From Paracoccaceae bacterium (GTDB taxonomy: Bacteria > Pseudomonadota > Alphaproteobacteria > Rhodobacterales > Rhodobacteraceae), in assembly GCA_006227805.1 (NCBI GenBank), contig SBFT01000247.1, positions 1 to 13,170 on the forward strand: a stretch of 13,170 nucleotides of DNA. The letters are read 5' to 3'. The notes under the pieces were generated by a model. The model saw nothing but the letters and a program-made list of their open reading frames with translations. It was not told where the DNA came from and did not search any database. Shown piece after piece: positions 6,471-13,170 of the stretch; position 1 is the stretch's first letter; every line of letters starts with the position of its first letter. A program made the translations under genes and the position numbers.

Positions 6471-7621
6471 CCCGATTGCCCGATGGCCGCTACGTCGACG
6501 ACGCGCCCTATGATCCGGACGAGAACATCAACCGGATCGAACGCGCCGACATGGATGCGCCGAACTGGCTCCTGGTCTGGCGCAAGTTCCGCAAGCACCG
6601 GCTGGGGCTGGTGTCGGGGCTGTTCCTGCTGATCTCGTACCTGCTTCTGCCCTTCGCCGGGTTCATCGCGCCCTATACCGCGAACGAACGCAACGCCGAT
6701 CACCTCTATGCGCCGCCCCAGATGGTGCGCTTCTTCCACGAGGGTGAATTCGTCGGACCCTTCGTCTATGCGCGCCAGGGCATCGCCGATCTCGAGCAAT
6801 ACCGCTGGACCTACGAGACCGACACATCGCGGCCGATGAAGCTGCAGTTCTTCTGCAACGCGACCGAATACCGGCTGGCGGGACTCTTCCCGACGCAAAG
6901 GCGGCTCTTCTGCGCGCCCGAAGGGGCGACGATCTTCCTCTGGGGCTCGGACCGGCTGGGCCGCGACGTGTTCAGCCGGATCCTCTACGGCGCGCAATTG
7001 TCGCTGACGGTGGGCCTGATCGGCATTTCCGTCAGCTTCATCCTGGGGATCGGCTTCGGGTCCATCGCGGGGTATTTTGGCGGCAGGATCGACTGGGTCA
7101 TCCAGCGCGCGATCGAGATCCTGCGGTCATTGCCTGAATTGCCCCTGTGGCTGGCCCTTTCGGCGGCGGTGCCCTCGAACTGGGGACCGGTGGCGGTGTT
7201 CTTCATCATCTCGCTGATCCTCGGGGTCCTGGACTGGCCGGGCCTGGCGCGTGCGGTGCGCGCCAAGTTCCTGTCCCTGCGCGAGGAGGAATATGTCCGC
7301 GCGGCCGAGATGATGGGGGCGTCCTCGGGCCGCGTGATCCGAAGGCACCTTCTGCCCAACTTCATCAGCCACCTGATCGCCAGCGCGACGCTGTCGATCC
7401 CGGCGATGATCCTGGGCGAGACGGCGCTGTCCTTCCTGGGTCTCGGCCTGCGGGCGCCCGCGGTCAGCTGGGGGGTGATGCTCAACGACGCGCAGAACCT
7501 CGCCTCGATCGAGATCTATCCCTGGACGGCGATCCCGATGCTGCCGATCATCGTTGTGGTGCTGGCCTTCAACTTCCTGGGCGATGGCTTGCGCGACAGC
7601 CTCGATCCTTACGAGAACTGA
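6467..7621 (+). CDS. ABC transporter permease, DppC/OppC type, with enlarged periplasmic loop
   Basis: A 384-residue inner-membrane protein, the second channel subunit. An N-terminal cytoplasmic segment with RKFRKHRLGL precedes helix 1 (about 47-68). A long periplasmic stretch of about 90 residues follows before the family motif WGSDRLGRDVFSRILYGAQL (159-178). Helices lie at about 180-204, 222-236, 242-256, 300-325 and 355-372. The EAA loop is EEYVRAAEMMGASSGRVIRR (274-293), and FLGLGLRAP and the C-terminal GDGLRDSLDP are typical. The enlarged loop carries the pattern PFVYARQG...FFCNATEYRLAGLF, which I recall from a DppC subgroup that serves large binding proteins. Two cysteines in it (C130, C149) could form a disulfide. 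ATGA overlap with the previous gene, AAGGG eight bases before the ATG. Last gene of the operon; the terminator-like repeat starts ten bases after the stop. Confidence 0.95.
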   Translation: MTRLPDGRYVDDAPYDPDENINRIERADMDAPNWLLVWRKFRKHRLGLVSGLFLLISYLLLPFAGFIAPYTANERNADHLYAPPQMVRFFHEGEFVGPFVYARQGIADLEQYRWTYETDTSRPMKLQFFCNATEYRLAGLFPTQRRLFCAPEGATIFLWGSDRLGRDVFSRILYGAQLSLTVGLIGISVSFILGIGFGSIAGYFGGRIDWVIQRAIEILRSLPELPLWLALSAAVPSNWGPVAVFFIISLILGVLDWPGLARAVRAKFLSLREEEYVRAAEMMGASSGRVIRRHLLPNFISHLIASATLSIPAMILGETALSFLGLGLRAPAVSWGVMLNDAQNLASIEIYPWTAIPMLPIIVVVLAFNFLGDGLRDSLDPYEN

Positions 7622-7630
7622 GCGGGCGGC

Positions 7631-7683
7631 TGGGGGCTCTGCCCCCAGACCCCCGGGATACTTGAAGCGAGAGGAAGAGCACG
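7631..7683 (+). repeat. Transcription-end repeat unit, copy 2 (plus-strand orientation)
   Basis: Read on the plus strand just after the permease stop: hairpin TGGGGGC-TCT-GCCCCCA (7631-7647), then ACCCCCGGGATACTTGAA, then the purine-rich GCGAGAGGAAGAGCACG. The block order matches copy 1 and copy 3. The strong hairpin probably ends or stabilises the importer transcript. Confidence 0.65.
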
Positions 7684-7764
7684 CGACCTTCTTCCCGTGC
7701 TCTTCCTCTCGCCGGAAATATCCCGGGGGTGAGCGCCGTACGGCGCGAGGGGGCAGAGCCCCCT
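7631..7764. terminator. Composite inverted repeat / probable bidirectional terminator between convergent genes
   Basis: The importer operon and the MscS gene converge here. Three nested symmetries are visible. The outer 15-base arms GGGGGCTCTGCCCCC (7632-7646) and GGGGGCAGAGCCCCC (7749-7763) are reverse complements, and each is also a small hairpin. ACCCCCGGGATA-type sequence at 7649-7660 faces its complement at 7719-7730. The inner 17-base arms 7667-7683 and 7696-7712 are a perfect inverted repeat around a 12-base loop. A separate 14-base palindrome GCGCCGTACGGCGC lies at 7733-7746 on one side only. Transcripts from either side would form strong structures. There is only a short T run (7764-7766) on the plus strand, so intrinsic termination is likely but unproven. 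Confidence 0.7.
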
Positions 7765-7766
7765 TT
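7696..7766 (-). repeat. Transcription-end repeat unit, copy 3 (minus-strand orientation)
   Basis: Read on the minus strand just after the MscS stop: hairpin GGGGGC-TCT-GCCCCC, then TCGCGC (part of an extra palindrome absent from the other copies), then CACCCCCGGGATATTTCCG, then GCGAGAGGAAGAGCACG. This is copy 2 in mirror image and matches copy 1 block by block, with closer resemblance of the CTGCCCC(C)TCGCGC segment to copy 1. Confidence 0.65.
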
Positions 7767-7770
7767 GTCG

Positions 7771-10152
7771 TTACCGGTCGTCGCCGCCCATGGGCATGTT
7801 GTCGAAGGCGCCGTCGTCGAGGGCAGCCTGGACCGCGCCGGTCACCTTCTCGCGCTGTTCGGGGGTGAGGTCCTTCGCCTTCTCGTCGGCGATGCGCACC
7901 GTCACCTCGCGATGGGCGAACTTGATGCCTTCCCGCTCGAAGAGTTCGCGGATCTCCTCGAAAACCTTCTTGCGCACCAGCCATTGATCCCCGGGCTTGG
8001 TCATGAACTTGACGCGGATGATCATGGCGCTGTCCTGCATCTCGATCACGCCCTGCGATTTCAGGGGCTGGATGAAGGTCTTGCCGATCACCGGATCGCT
8101 CAGCAAGTCCTGGCCCAGTTTCTTGATCAGCTTGCGCACCTTCTCGACATCGGTGTCGTAGGTCACGCGCAGGGGCAGTTTCATGATGACCCAGTCGCGC
8201 GAGTAATTGGTCAGGACCTGGATGTCGCCGAAGGGGATCGTGTGCAGCGCGCCCAGGTGGTGGCGCAGCTGGAAGGACCGAACGCTGATCTTCTCGACGG
8301 TTCCTTTCACGCTGCCGATGTCGATGTATTCGCCCTTGCGGAAAGCGTCGTCGATCAGGAAGAACGCGCCCGAGAAGATGTCGCGCACCAGGGTCTGCGC
8401 CCCGAAACCCACGGCCAGGCCCACGACACCGGCGCCGGCGAAGAGCGGGCTGACATTGATGCCGAGTTCGAGCAGCGCCATCAGGCCGATCGAGACCACC
8501 ACGATGATCAGGATGAAGTTGCGGAAGAGCGGCAAGAGAGTCGCGAGCCGCGACGCGCTCGAGACGCCGCCCTCGTCCCCCAGTTCGGTCTCGGGCTGGT
8601 CGCCGGTTTCCTCGGCGATCTTGCTGTCGATCCAGATGCGGAAGGCGTGATAGACGATGTAGCCGATGAACACGATCACCACGACGTCGAGCGCCCGGTC
8701 GACCATGCTTTCCTGAAGCAGCATGTTCTCGCTGTCCCAGATCCGCAGCATCGCGTAGGCGCCCGCGACGAAGGCCAGGATCCCCGCCACGCGGCGGGCC
8801 AGTTCCTCGAAGGTCGAGAGCGTCCGCGCCACCGGGGGGGCGGCCGGTCCGGTATCCCCGTCCCGGGATCCGGTCTCGCTGGCCTGGCGCAGGGCGCTCA
8901 GGGCACGGCTGCGCTGGAAGGCGCGTTCGATGACGAAGTTGATCAGGCCGTAGACCACGATGATCGACAGGAAGACACCGTAGGCGCCCGCGATCAGCGG
9001 GATCGAGGTGGGCTGCTCGAGGACCAGGTCGAAGGCCAGTTCCAGCCAGCCGAAGATGACATAGGCGATGACCGCGGGCGCCCAGACGACCGAGAGCGTC
9101 CGGACGATCCAGCTGACCGCGCCCGGCTCGCGCCCGTTGAGGATCGCGCCGGTGATGGCGCGGCGGTTGAACAGGATCAGCGCCACGTTGGCCAGCATCC
9201 CCACCAGCGCCAGCACGCCATAGACCACGGCATAGAGGTTGTAGTTCAGTCCGAAGTCGCTCAGCCAGGTGGCGAAGCCGACCACCGCGAAATCGAAGAG
9301 CGCGACATAGATCGCCCAGCGATAGAGCTTTTTCGCGTCGGCGTCCGAGAAGCGCGGAATGCGGTATTGCGACAGGAAGGGCGACAGGATCATCCGCCAG
9401 AGATCGGCGAGAACCGACCAGAAGAAGTAGCCGGTATAGAGCGCGGCGATGGTCAGTTGCAGCGACAGGTCATCGACCGGGCCGAAGATCAGGTAGCCCA
9501 CCACATAGGCCACCAGCATCGCGAACAGTGTTCCGATCACGCCCATGACGAAACGGAAGACCAGGAAGGGCATCTTCTCGGAATAGCCCTGGGGCGCCTG
9601 CCTGATCCTTGAGACGACATAGACGCGCACGATCCGCTTGCCGTAGATCTGGCTCGCGGCGATGCGGCCCAGGATGAACAGCAGGATCGTGAAGACGACC
9701 GCCTCGACATAGGTCTGGATCCGGCCATCGGGGCTGGTCGCGCGCAGGATGAAGGCGACCTCGTTGATGGAATTGGGCAGCGCGTCCAGGCGTTCGCGCA
9801 GGGTGGCGCGGAAGGTCGCGGCCTGGTCCTGCATCTTCATCAGGACGGAATCGCCCATCATCGCGTCGGATGACTTGCCCGTCTTGATGGCGGGCCCGGT
9901 GACGCCGGGATCGGTGGACGCGACGACCTTGCCCGCCGCATCGACTACGATCACCGGCACTCCCGCCTCGGCCGCGCGGCGCAGCGTTTCGGCCAGCGGA
10001 TCGGCCCCCGAAGCCTGGATCGCGGTCTGGGGCGGGGTCTGCGTCCCGGTCTGGGAAAGACCGGGCAGGCCCTGCGCCTGGAGCGGCCCCGCCCCGAGGC
10101 TCAGCGCAAGCGCAAGCCAGGCCACCCGCATCATCCACCAGATCGCCGCCAT
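7771..10152 (-). CDS. Large MscS-family mechanosensitive ion channel with signal peptide and multi-helix N-terminal region
   Basis: A 793-residue inner-membrane channel expected to open under membrane tension and release solutes during hypo-osmotic shock. The start at 10152 gives a signal peptide (about 1-26, cleavage near LQA|Q) and has AGGGA nine bases upstream. Residues 27-148 form a periplasmic domain. About eleven hydrophobic segments follow (149-166, 197-224, 233-258, 277-297, 306-328, 348-371, 382-404, 453-470, 487-503, 544-562, 568-598). The MscS core is unmistakable: pore helix GAGVVGLAVGFGAQTLVRD (573-591) followed by FSGAFFLIDDAFRKGEYI, then the beta domain with GTVEKISVRSFQLR (617-630) and IPFGDIQVLTN. 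The alpha/beta vestibule runs to about 756, with a short charged tail. Size and layout recall E. coli YbiO more than MscK. The frame continues upstream to 10518, but that part is arginine/proline-rich, without family character. Single-gene transcript, divergent from the glycosyltransferases. Confidence 0.93.
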   Translation of the reverse strand: MAAIWWMMRVAWLALALSLGAGPLQAQGLPGLSQTGTQTPPQTAIQASGADPLAETLRRAAEAGVPVIVVDAAGKVVASTDPGVTGPAIKTGKSSDAMMGDSVLMKMQDQAATFRATLRERLDALPNSINEVAFILRATSPDGRIQTYVEAVVFTILLFILGRIAASQIYGKRIVRVYVVSRIRQAPQGYSEKMPFLVFRFVMGVIGTLFAMLVAYVVGYLIFGPVDDLSLQLTIAALYTGYFFWSVLADLWRMILSPFLSQYRIPRFSDADAKKLYRWAIYVALFDFAVVGFATWLSDFGLNYNLYAVVYGVLALVGMLANVALILFNRRAITGAILNGREPGAVSWIVRTLSVVWAPAVIAYVIFGWLELAFDLVLEQPTSIPLIAGAYGVFLSIIVVYGLINFVIERAFQRSRALSALRQASETGSRDGDTGPAAPPVARTLSTFEELARRVAGILAFVAGAYAMLRIWDSENMLLQESMVDRALDVVVIVFIGYIVYHAFRIWIDSKIAEETGDQPETELGDEGGVSSASRLATLLPLFRNFILIIVVVSIGLMALLELGINVSPLFAGAGVVGLAVGFGAQTLVRDIFSGAFFLIDDAFRKGEYIDIGSVKGTVEKISVRSFQLRHHLGALHTIPFGDIQVLTNYSRDWVIMKLPLRVTYDTDVEKVRKLIKKLGQDLLSDPVIGKTFIQPLKSQGVIEMQDSAMIIRVKFMTKPGDQWLVRKKVFEEIRELFEREGIKFAHREVTVRIADEKAKDLTPEQREKVTGAVQAALDDGAFDNMPMGGDDR

Positions 10153-10465
10153 CCGTCCCTGTCCCTGCCGTCCCGAGGTGTCGGCCAACCTAAACCAGCC
10201 GGCGCGCGGTGGCAAAGCAACATTGTCGGGACGGCGCGCGACGGAGACCCGATACGGCGCGGTCGGCGCGCGCCTCGTGCGACATCTGCCCGAGGCGCCG
10301 GATTGTTGCGCCCGCGCACGGAAATTCACCGGAATTCGGCGAAGTAACGTTCTGGGGCTTGGGAAAACCCGCAACGCTGCTGTATGTGTTCTGGGAATCC
10401 TTGGCACATCGGGTGCGGCGACGCTTCCCGTGTCCTCGCCCGGGAGGCGAAGCGAAAGGCCGAAG
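10153..10465. promoter_or_regulatory. Divergent intergenic region, mscS-like gene / glycosyltransferase operon
   Basis: This 313-base gap should carry promoters for both directions. Minus strand: TTTGCC (10211-10216) and TTTAGG (10189-10194) with 16-base spacing are a weak promoter candidate about 40 bases before the channel start. Plus strand: TTGGGA (10359-10364) followed by TATGTG (10383-10388) is a weak candidate that would leave a leader of about 75 bases. GTTCTGGG occurs twice in direct orientation (10349-10356 and 10388-10395), and 10322-10337 holds AATTC-ACC-GGAATT, a short imperfect dyad. The section around 10320-10400 is less GC-rich than its surroundings, which fits a control region. 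I see no gene in it. Confidence 0.25.
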
Positions 10466-11683
10466 ATGGCGCAGCCGACCCCGAAGACACCGACCGCGGC
10501 CCAGGCCAGGCGCATCATGCTCTACAGCCACGACACGTTCGGGCTGGGTCACCTGCGGCGGTCGCGCGCGCTGGCGACGGCGATCACCCAGGCCGATCCC
10601 GATTGCTCGGCACTGATCCTGACGGGCTCGCCCGTTGCGGGACGCTTCACCTTTCCGCGCCGGGTCGACCATATCCGGCTGCCCGGCGTCACCAAGCGCA
10701 GCGACGGGTCCTATGTCTCGACAACGCTGGGCATGGATATCGAGACGACGACCCAACTGCGCTCGGGGCTGATCCGCTCGGCCATCCAGCAATACGAACC
10801 CGACATCCTGATCGTCGACAAGGAACCGACCGGCTTCCGGGGCGAGTTGCTGCCCGCGCTCGAGGACCTGGCGGCGAGGGGTCGCACCCGGATCGTGCTG
10901 GGCCTGCGCGACGTCCTGGACGAGCCCGAGGTGCTGGCGGCCGAATGGGCGCGCAAGGGTGCCATCGAGGCCACCGAGCGCTTCTTCGATGAAATCTGGG
11001 TCTATGGCCTGCGGTCGATCTACGATCCGACGCGCGGTCTGGACCTGTCGCCCGAGGTGCGGCGGCGGATCTACTGGACGGGCTACCTGCGCCGGTCGGC
11101 CACCTCGGGGGGCGTGCCGCCCTCCGAGCCCTACATCCTGGTCACGCCCGGCGGCGGCGGCGACGGGCAGGCGATGGTCGACCTGGTGCTGGCCGCCTAC
11201 GAGGCCGATCCCGACCTGAAGCCCGCCGCCAAGCTGGTCTACGGTCCTTTCCTGTCGGGGGAACGCCGGGCCCATTTCGAGGCCCGCGTGGCGCGGCTGA
11301 AGGGCCGGGTCAGCACCGTGGGCTTCGAATCCGAGATGGAAACCCTGTTCGCGGGCGCGCAGGGCGTGATCTGCATGGGCGGCTACAACACCTTCTGCGA
11401 GGTCCTGTCCTTCGACAAGCGCGCGGTGATCGTGCCGCGCACGGTGCCGCGTCTGGAACAATGGATCCGCGCCTCGCGCGCGGAGGAACTGGGCCTCGTC
11501 CGGATGCTGGACGAGACGCGCGACGGTATGACACCACAGTCGATGATCGCCGCGATCCGGGGCCTGCCCGAGCAACCGCTGCCCTCGGAGGCCTTCGTCG
11601 ACGGGTTGCTGGACGGGCTGGACTTCGTGAACCGGCGCGTGCGGATCCTGCTTGCCGGACGGCAAAGCTGCGCGGCGGAATGA
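10466..11683 (+). CDS. MurG-like GT-B glycosyltransferase family protein
   Basis: A 405-residue cytoplasmic or membrane-associated protein with the two-domain GT-B plan, predicted to transfer a sugar from a nucleotide donor. The N-terminal glycine-rich loop is LYSHDTFGLGHLRRS (19-33), the counterpart of the GxGH loop of MurG-type enzymes. The interdomain region includes ILIVDKEP (114-121). The C-terminal domain opens with YILVTPGGGGDGQ (223-235) and carries the donor-site pattern GFESEMETLFAGAQGVICMG (287-306) running into GYNTFCEVLSFDKRAVIVPR, equivalent to the GAST/E-type loop of GT28. No membrane helix is evident. The ATG at 10466 has AAGG six bases upstream; a later ATG (10517) would cut just before the glycine loop. 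It overlaps the next gene as ATGA, so it works with two further glycosyltransferases. GT-B fold is confident; CAZy family, donor and acceptor are unknown. Confidence 0.85.
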   Translation: MAQPTPKTPTAAQARRIMLYSHDTFGLGHLRRSRALATAITQADPDCSALILTGSPVAGRFTFPRRVDHIRLPGVTKRSDGSYVSTTLGMDIETTTQLRSGLIRSAIQQYEPDILIVDKEPTGFRGELLPALEDLAARGRTRIVLGLRDVLDEPEVLAAEWARKGAIEATERFFDEIWVYGLRSIYDPTRGLDLSPEVRRRIYWTGYLRRSATSGGVPPSEPYILVTPGGGGDGQAMVDLVLAAYEADPDLKPAAKLVYGPFLSGERRAHFEARVARLKGRVSTVGFESEMETLFAGAQGVICMGGYNTFCEVLSFDKRAVIVPRTVPRLEQWIRASRAEELGLVRMLDETRDGMTPQSMIAAIRGLPEQPLPSEAFVDGLLDGLDFVNRRVRILLAGRQSCAAE

Positions 11684-12930
11684 CCGCATCCCAGCGCAGC
11701 GAGGATGCGCCTCCGCTGGCGGTCGTGGTGAAGGGCTGGCCGCGCCTGTCGGAAACCTTCATCGCGCAGGAACTGGTCGCGCTGGAAGAGGCGGGGCATC
11801 GCTTCGACATCTGGTCCCTGCGCCACCCGACCGACACGCGCCGCCATCCCCTTCATGACCGGCTGGGGGCGCGGGTGCGCTACCTGCCGGAATACCTGCA
11901 CCAGGAACCGGGCCGCGTGCTGCGCGGGCTCTGGCGCGCGCTGCGCCTTCCGGGCTTCGGCCGGTCGCTGCGCCTCTGGCTGGCCGATCTGCGCCGCGAT
12001 CCCAGCCGCAACCGGGTCCGCCGCTTCGGGCAGGCCTGCGTGATGGCGCACGAAGCGCCGCAGGCCACGCGGGCGCTCTATGCGCATTTCCTGCACACGC
12101 CCGCCTCGGTCGCGCGCTACGCGGCGGTGATGCGCGGGCTGCCCTGGGGCTTCTCGGCCCATGCAAAGGACATCTGGACCAGTCCAGACTGGGACCTGTC
12201 GGACAAGCTGGACCCCGCACGCGCGGGCGCGGCCTTCGGCGTGACCTGCACCGCCCTGGGCGCGGCGCATCTGGGCACGTTGTCGCGCGGCGCGCCGGTC
12301 GAGCTGGTCTATCACGGGCTGGACCTGTCCCGCTTTCCCGCGCCGCCCTTGCGCGAGCGCGGTCCGGTCTTCCGGATGCTGTCGGTGGGGCGACTGGTCG
12401 AGAAGAAGGGCTTCGACCGGCTGATCGCGGCGCTGGCGCTTCTGCCCGACAGCCTCGACTGGCACTGGACCCATGTCGGCGGGGGCGCGCTGAAGGGCGC
12501 CCTTGCGGCGCAGGCGCAGGCGGCCGGAATCGCCGGACGGATCGCCTGGCGCGGCGCGCTGGCCCAGCCCGAGGTGATCGAGGCGATGCGCGCCTCGGAC
12601 CTCTTCGTGCTTCCCGCCCGCATCGCGCAGGACGGCGACCGCGACGGCCTGCCCAACGTGCTGATGGAGGCGGCCTCGCAGAAGCTGCCGATCCTGTCGA
12701 CCCCGGTCTCGGCCATCCCCGAATTCATCGAGGACGGCGTGCATGGCTGGCTGAGCGGCGACGACCCCCAGGCCCTGGCCTCGGCCATTGCCGCCATCGC
12801 CGCCGACCCCGACGAGGCCGCCCGCCGCGCCGAGGCCGCCTTCGCGCGGCTGCACGCGGATTTCACCATGGACCCCGGCATCGCGGTTCTGTCGCGCAGG
12901 CTGGGCGCGCTGACCGGGGGGCGGGTGTGA
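11680..12930 (+). CDS. GT4-type glycosyltransferase (WcaL/colanic-acid-like)
   Basis: A 416-residue retaining-type GT-B glycosyltransferase. The N-terminal domain begins with LAVVVKGWPRLSETFIAQEL (13-32), the 'PrlSETFI' opening typical of exopolysaccharide GT4 enzymes such as WcaL/AmsK. The C-terminal domain has the nucleotide-sugar motif MLSVGRLVEKKGFDRLI (233-249) and the catalytic-site region FVLPARIAQDGD followed by RDGLPNVLMEA, where D322 and E330 occupy the E-x7-E positions; the first acidic residue is Asp instead of the usual Glu. The N-terminal half also holds a long Arg-rich stretch (about 79-125) that could contact the membrane. The start overlaps the previous stop (ATGA) and lacks a strong ribosome site of its own, which points to translational coupling. 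It likely adds a sugar to a growing glycan or glycolipid; the product cannot be inferred. Confidence 0.92.
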   Translation: MTASQRSEDAPPLAVVVKGWPRLSETFIAQELVALEEAGHRFDIWSLRHPTDTRRHPLHDRLGARVRYLPEYLHQEPGRVLRGLWRALRLPGFGRSLRLWLADLRRDPSRNRVRRFGQACVMAHEAPQATRALYAHFLHTPASVARYAAVMRGLPWGFSAHAKDIWTSPDWDLSDKLDPARAGAAFGVTCTALGAAHLGTLSRGAPVELVYHGLDLSRFPAPPLRERGPVFRMLSVGRLVEKKGFDRLIAALALLPDSLDWHWTHVGGGALKGALAAQAQAAGIAGRIAWRGALAQPEVIEAMRASDLFVLPARIAQDGDRDGLPNVLMEAASQKLPILSTPVSAIPEFIEDGVHGWLSGDDPQALASAIAAIAADPDEAARRAEAAFARLHADFTMDPGIAVLSRRLGALTGGRV

Positions 12931-13170
12931 TGCGCGTCGCCTTCCATGCGCCGCTGAAGGCGCCCGACCACCCGACACCCTCGGGCGACCGGAAGATGGC
13001 GCGCAACCTGATGGCCGCGCTCGAGCGGGGGCTGGGTGCGCAGGTCTGGCTGGCAAGCGGCCTGCGCAGCCGGGAACCCGAGGGCGACCCGGCCGCGCAG
13101 GAGCGGCTGTTCGAGGCCGCCCGCGCCGAGCTCGCCCGCCGGACCCCCTTGCGGGGCGATACCGCATTCT
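12930..13170 (+). CDS. Glycosyltransferase-like protein, N-terminal part (continues off the right edge)
   Basis: The first 80 codons are present, starting at an ATG that shares its A with the preceding TGA stop (TGATG), so it is coupled to the GT4 gene. The peptide begins MRVAFHAPLKAPDHPTPSGD and continues with RKMARNLMAAL. This looks like the first beta strand and nucleotide-loop helix of a GT-B glycosyltransferase, and I recall similar openings from Rhodobacterales glycosyltransferases. The catalytic half lies outside the window, so activity cannot be checked. Its position as third in an overlapping run supports the call. Confidence 0.7.
   Translation, partial: MRVAFHAPLKAPDHPTPSGDRKMARNLMAALERGLGAQVWLASGLRSREPEGDPAAQERLFEAARAELARRTPLRGDTAF

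Noticed and set aside
7729..9612. 627-codon plus-strand open frame opposite the MscS gene
   Set aside because: Begins inside the terminator repeat and has the Asp/His/Gln/Arg-rich antisense composition; the MscS core is clear on the minus strand.
9749..10465. Extension of the MurG-like gene upstream to 9749
   Set aside because: The open frame runs antisense to the MscS gene and through the intergenic region; the ATG at 10466 has a ribosome site and precedes the conserved glycine loop.
10153..10518. N-terminal extension of the MscS gene to an ATG at 10518
   Set aside because: The extra 122 codons are Arg/Pro-rich without family resemblance, overlap the start of the divergent glycosyltransferase gene, and would bury the evident signal peptide that starts at 10152 behind a good ribosome site.
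11383..13167. 594-codon minus-strand open frame opposite the glycosyltransferases
   Set aside because: Antisense shadow; the plus-strand genes show GT motifs and chained overlaps.
1..13170. tRNA, rRNA, CRISPR array, insertion sequence, prophage or defence system
   Set aside because: Scanned for clover-leaf ends, regularly spaced repeats, transposase or nuclease motifs and terminal inverted repeats; none was found apart from the gene-end repeat units described.

Overview
The window reads as chromosomal DNA of a high-GC alphaproteobacterium, most likely a Rhodobacterales (Roseobacter/Paracoccaceae-type) bacterium. The basis is strong GC bias at third codon positions (which opens long antisense frames), alphaproteobacterial-style protein sequences, tightly overlapping operons, and hairpin repeats of a kind I associate with that group. 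The taxon is inferred from sequence style, not from a database hit. I see no tRNA, rRNA, CRISPR array, insertion sequence or phage gene.

Left end, 1-1522, minus strand: the first 20 codons of a gene resembling MaoC-type hydratases; upstream of it in the same direction a creatininase-fold metal-dependent hydrolase (85-858) with its own promoter-like sequence; then a small SAM-dependent methyltransferase (1025-1516). A repeat/terminator unit lies between the methyltransferase and the hydrolase.

1698-7621, plus strand: a complete four-gene importer of the peptide/nickel (Dpp/Opp) class. The order is a fused double ATPase, a large periplasmic binding protein, and two permeases. Each junction overlaps (8, 4 and 4 bases), so the genes are almost certainly one translationally coupled operon. 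The 181-base divergent gap to the methyltransferase holds a dyad and direct repeats that could be operators. The importer ends at a composite inverted repeat (7631-7764) shared with the convergent next gene.

7771-10152, minus strand: a large MscS-type mechanosensitive channel with a signal peptide and about eleven membrane segments. A 313-base divergent gap follows.

10466-13170, plus strand: three overlapping glycosyltransferase genes (a MurG-like GT-B enzyme, a GT4 enzyme, and the start of a third, cut by the window edge). They look like the beginning of a glycan or glycolipid assembly operon.

The most notable non-gene structure is a repeated transcription-end module: three copies, each downstream of a gene and in the same orientation relative to that gene, two of them facing each other. 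The genes belong to known families. The product of the glycosyltransferase operon, the substrate of the importer and the reaction of the hydrolase cannot be read from the sequence.
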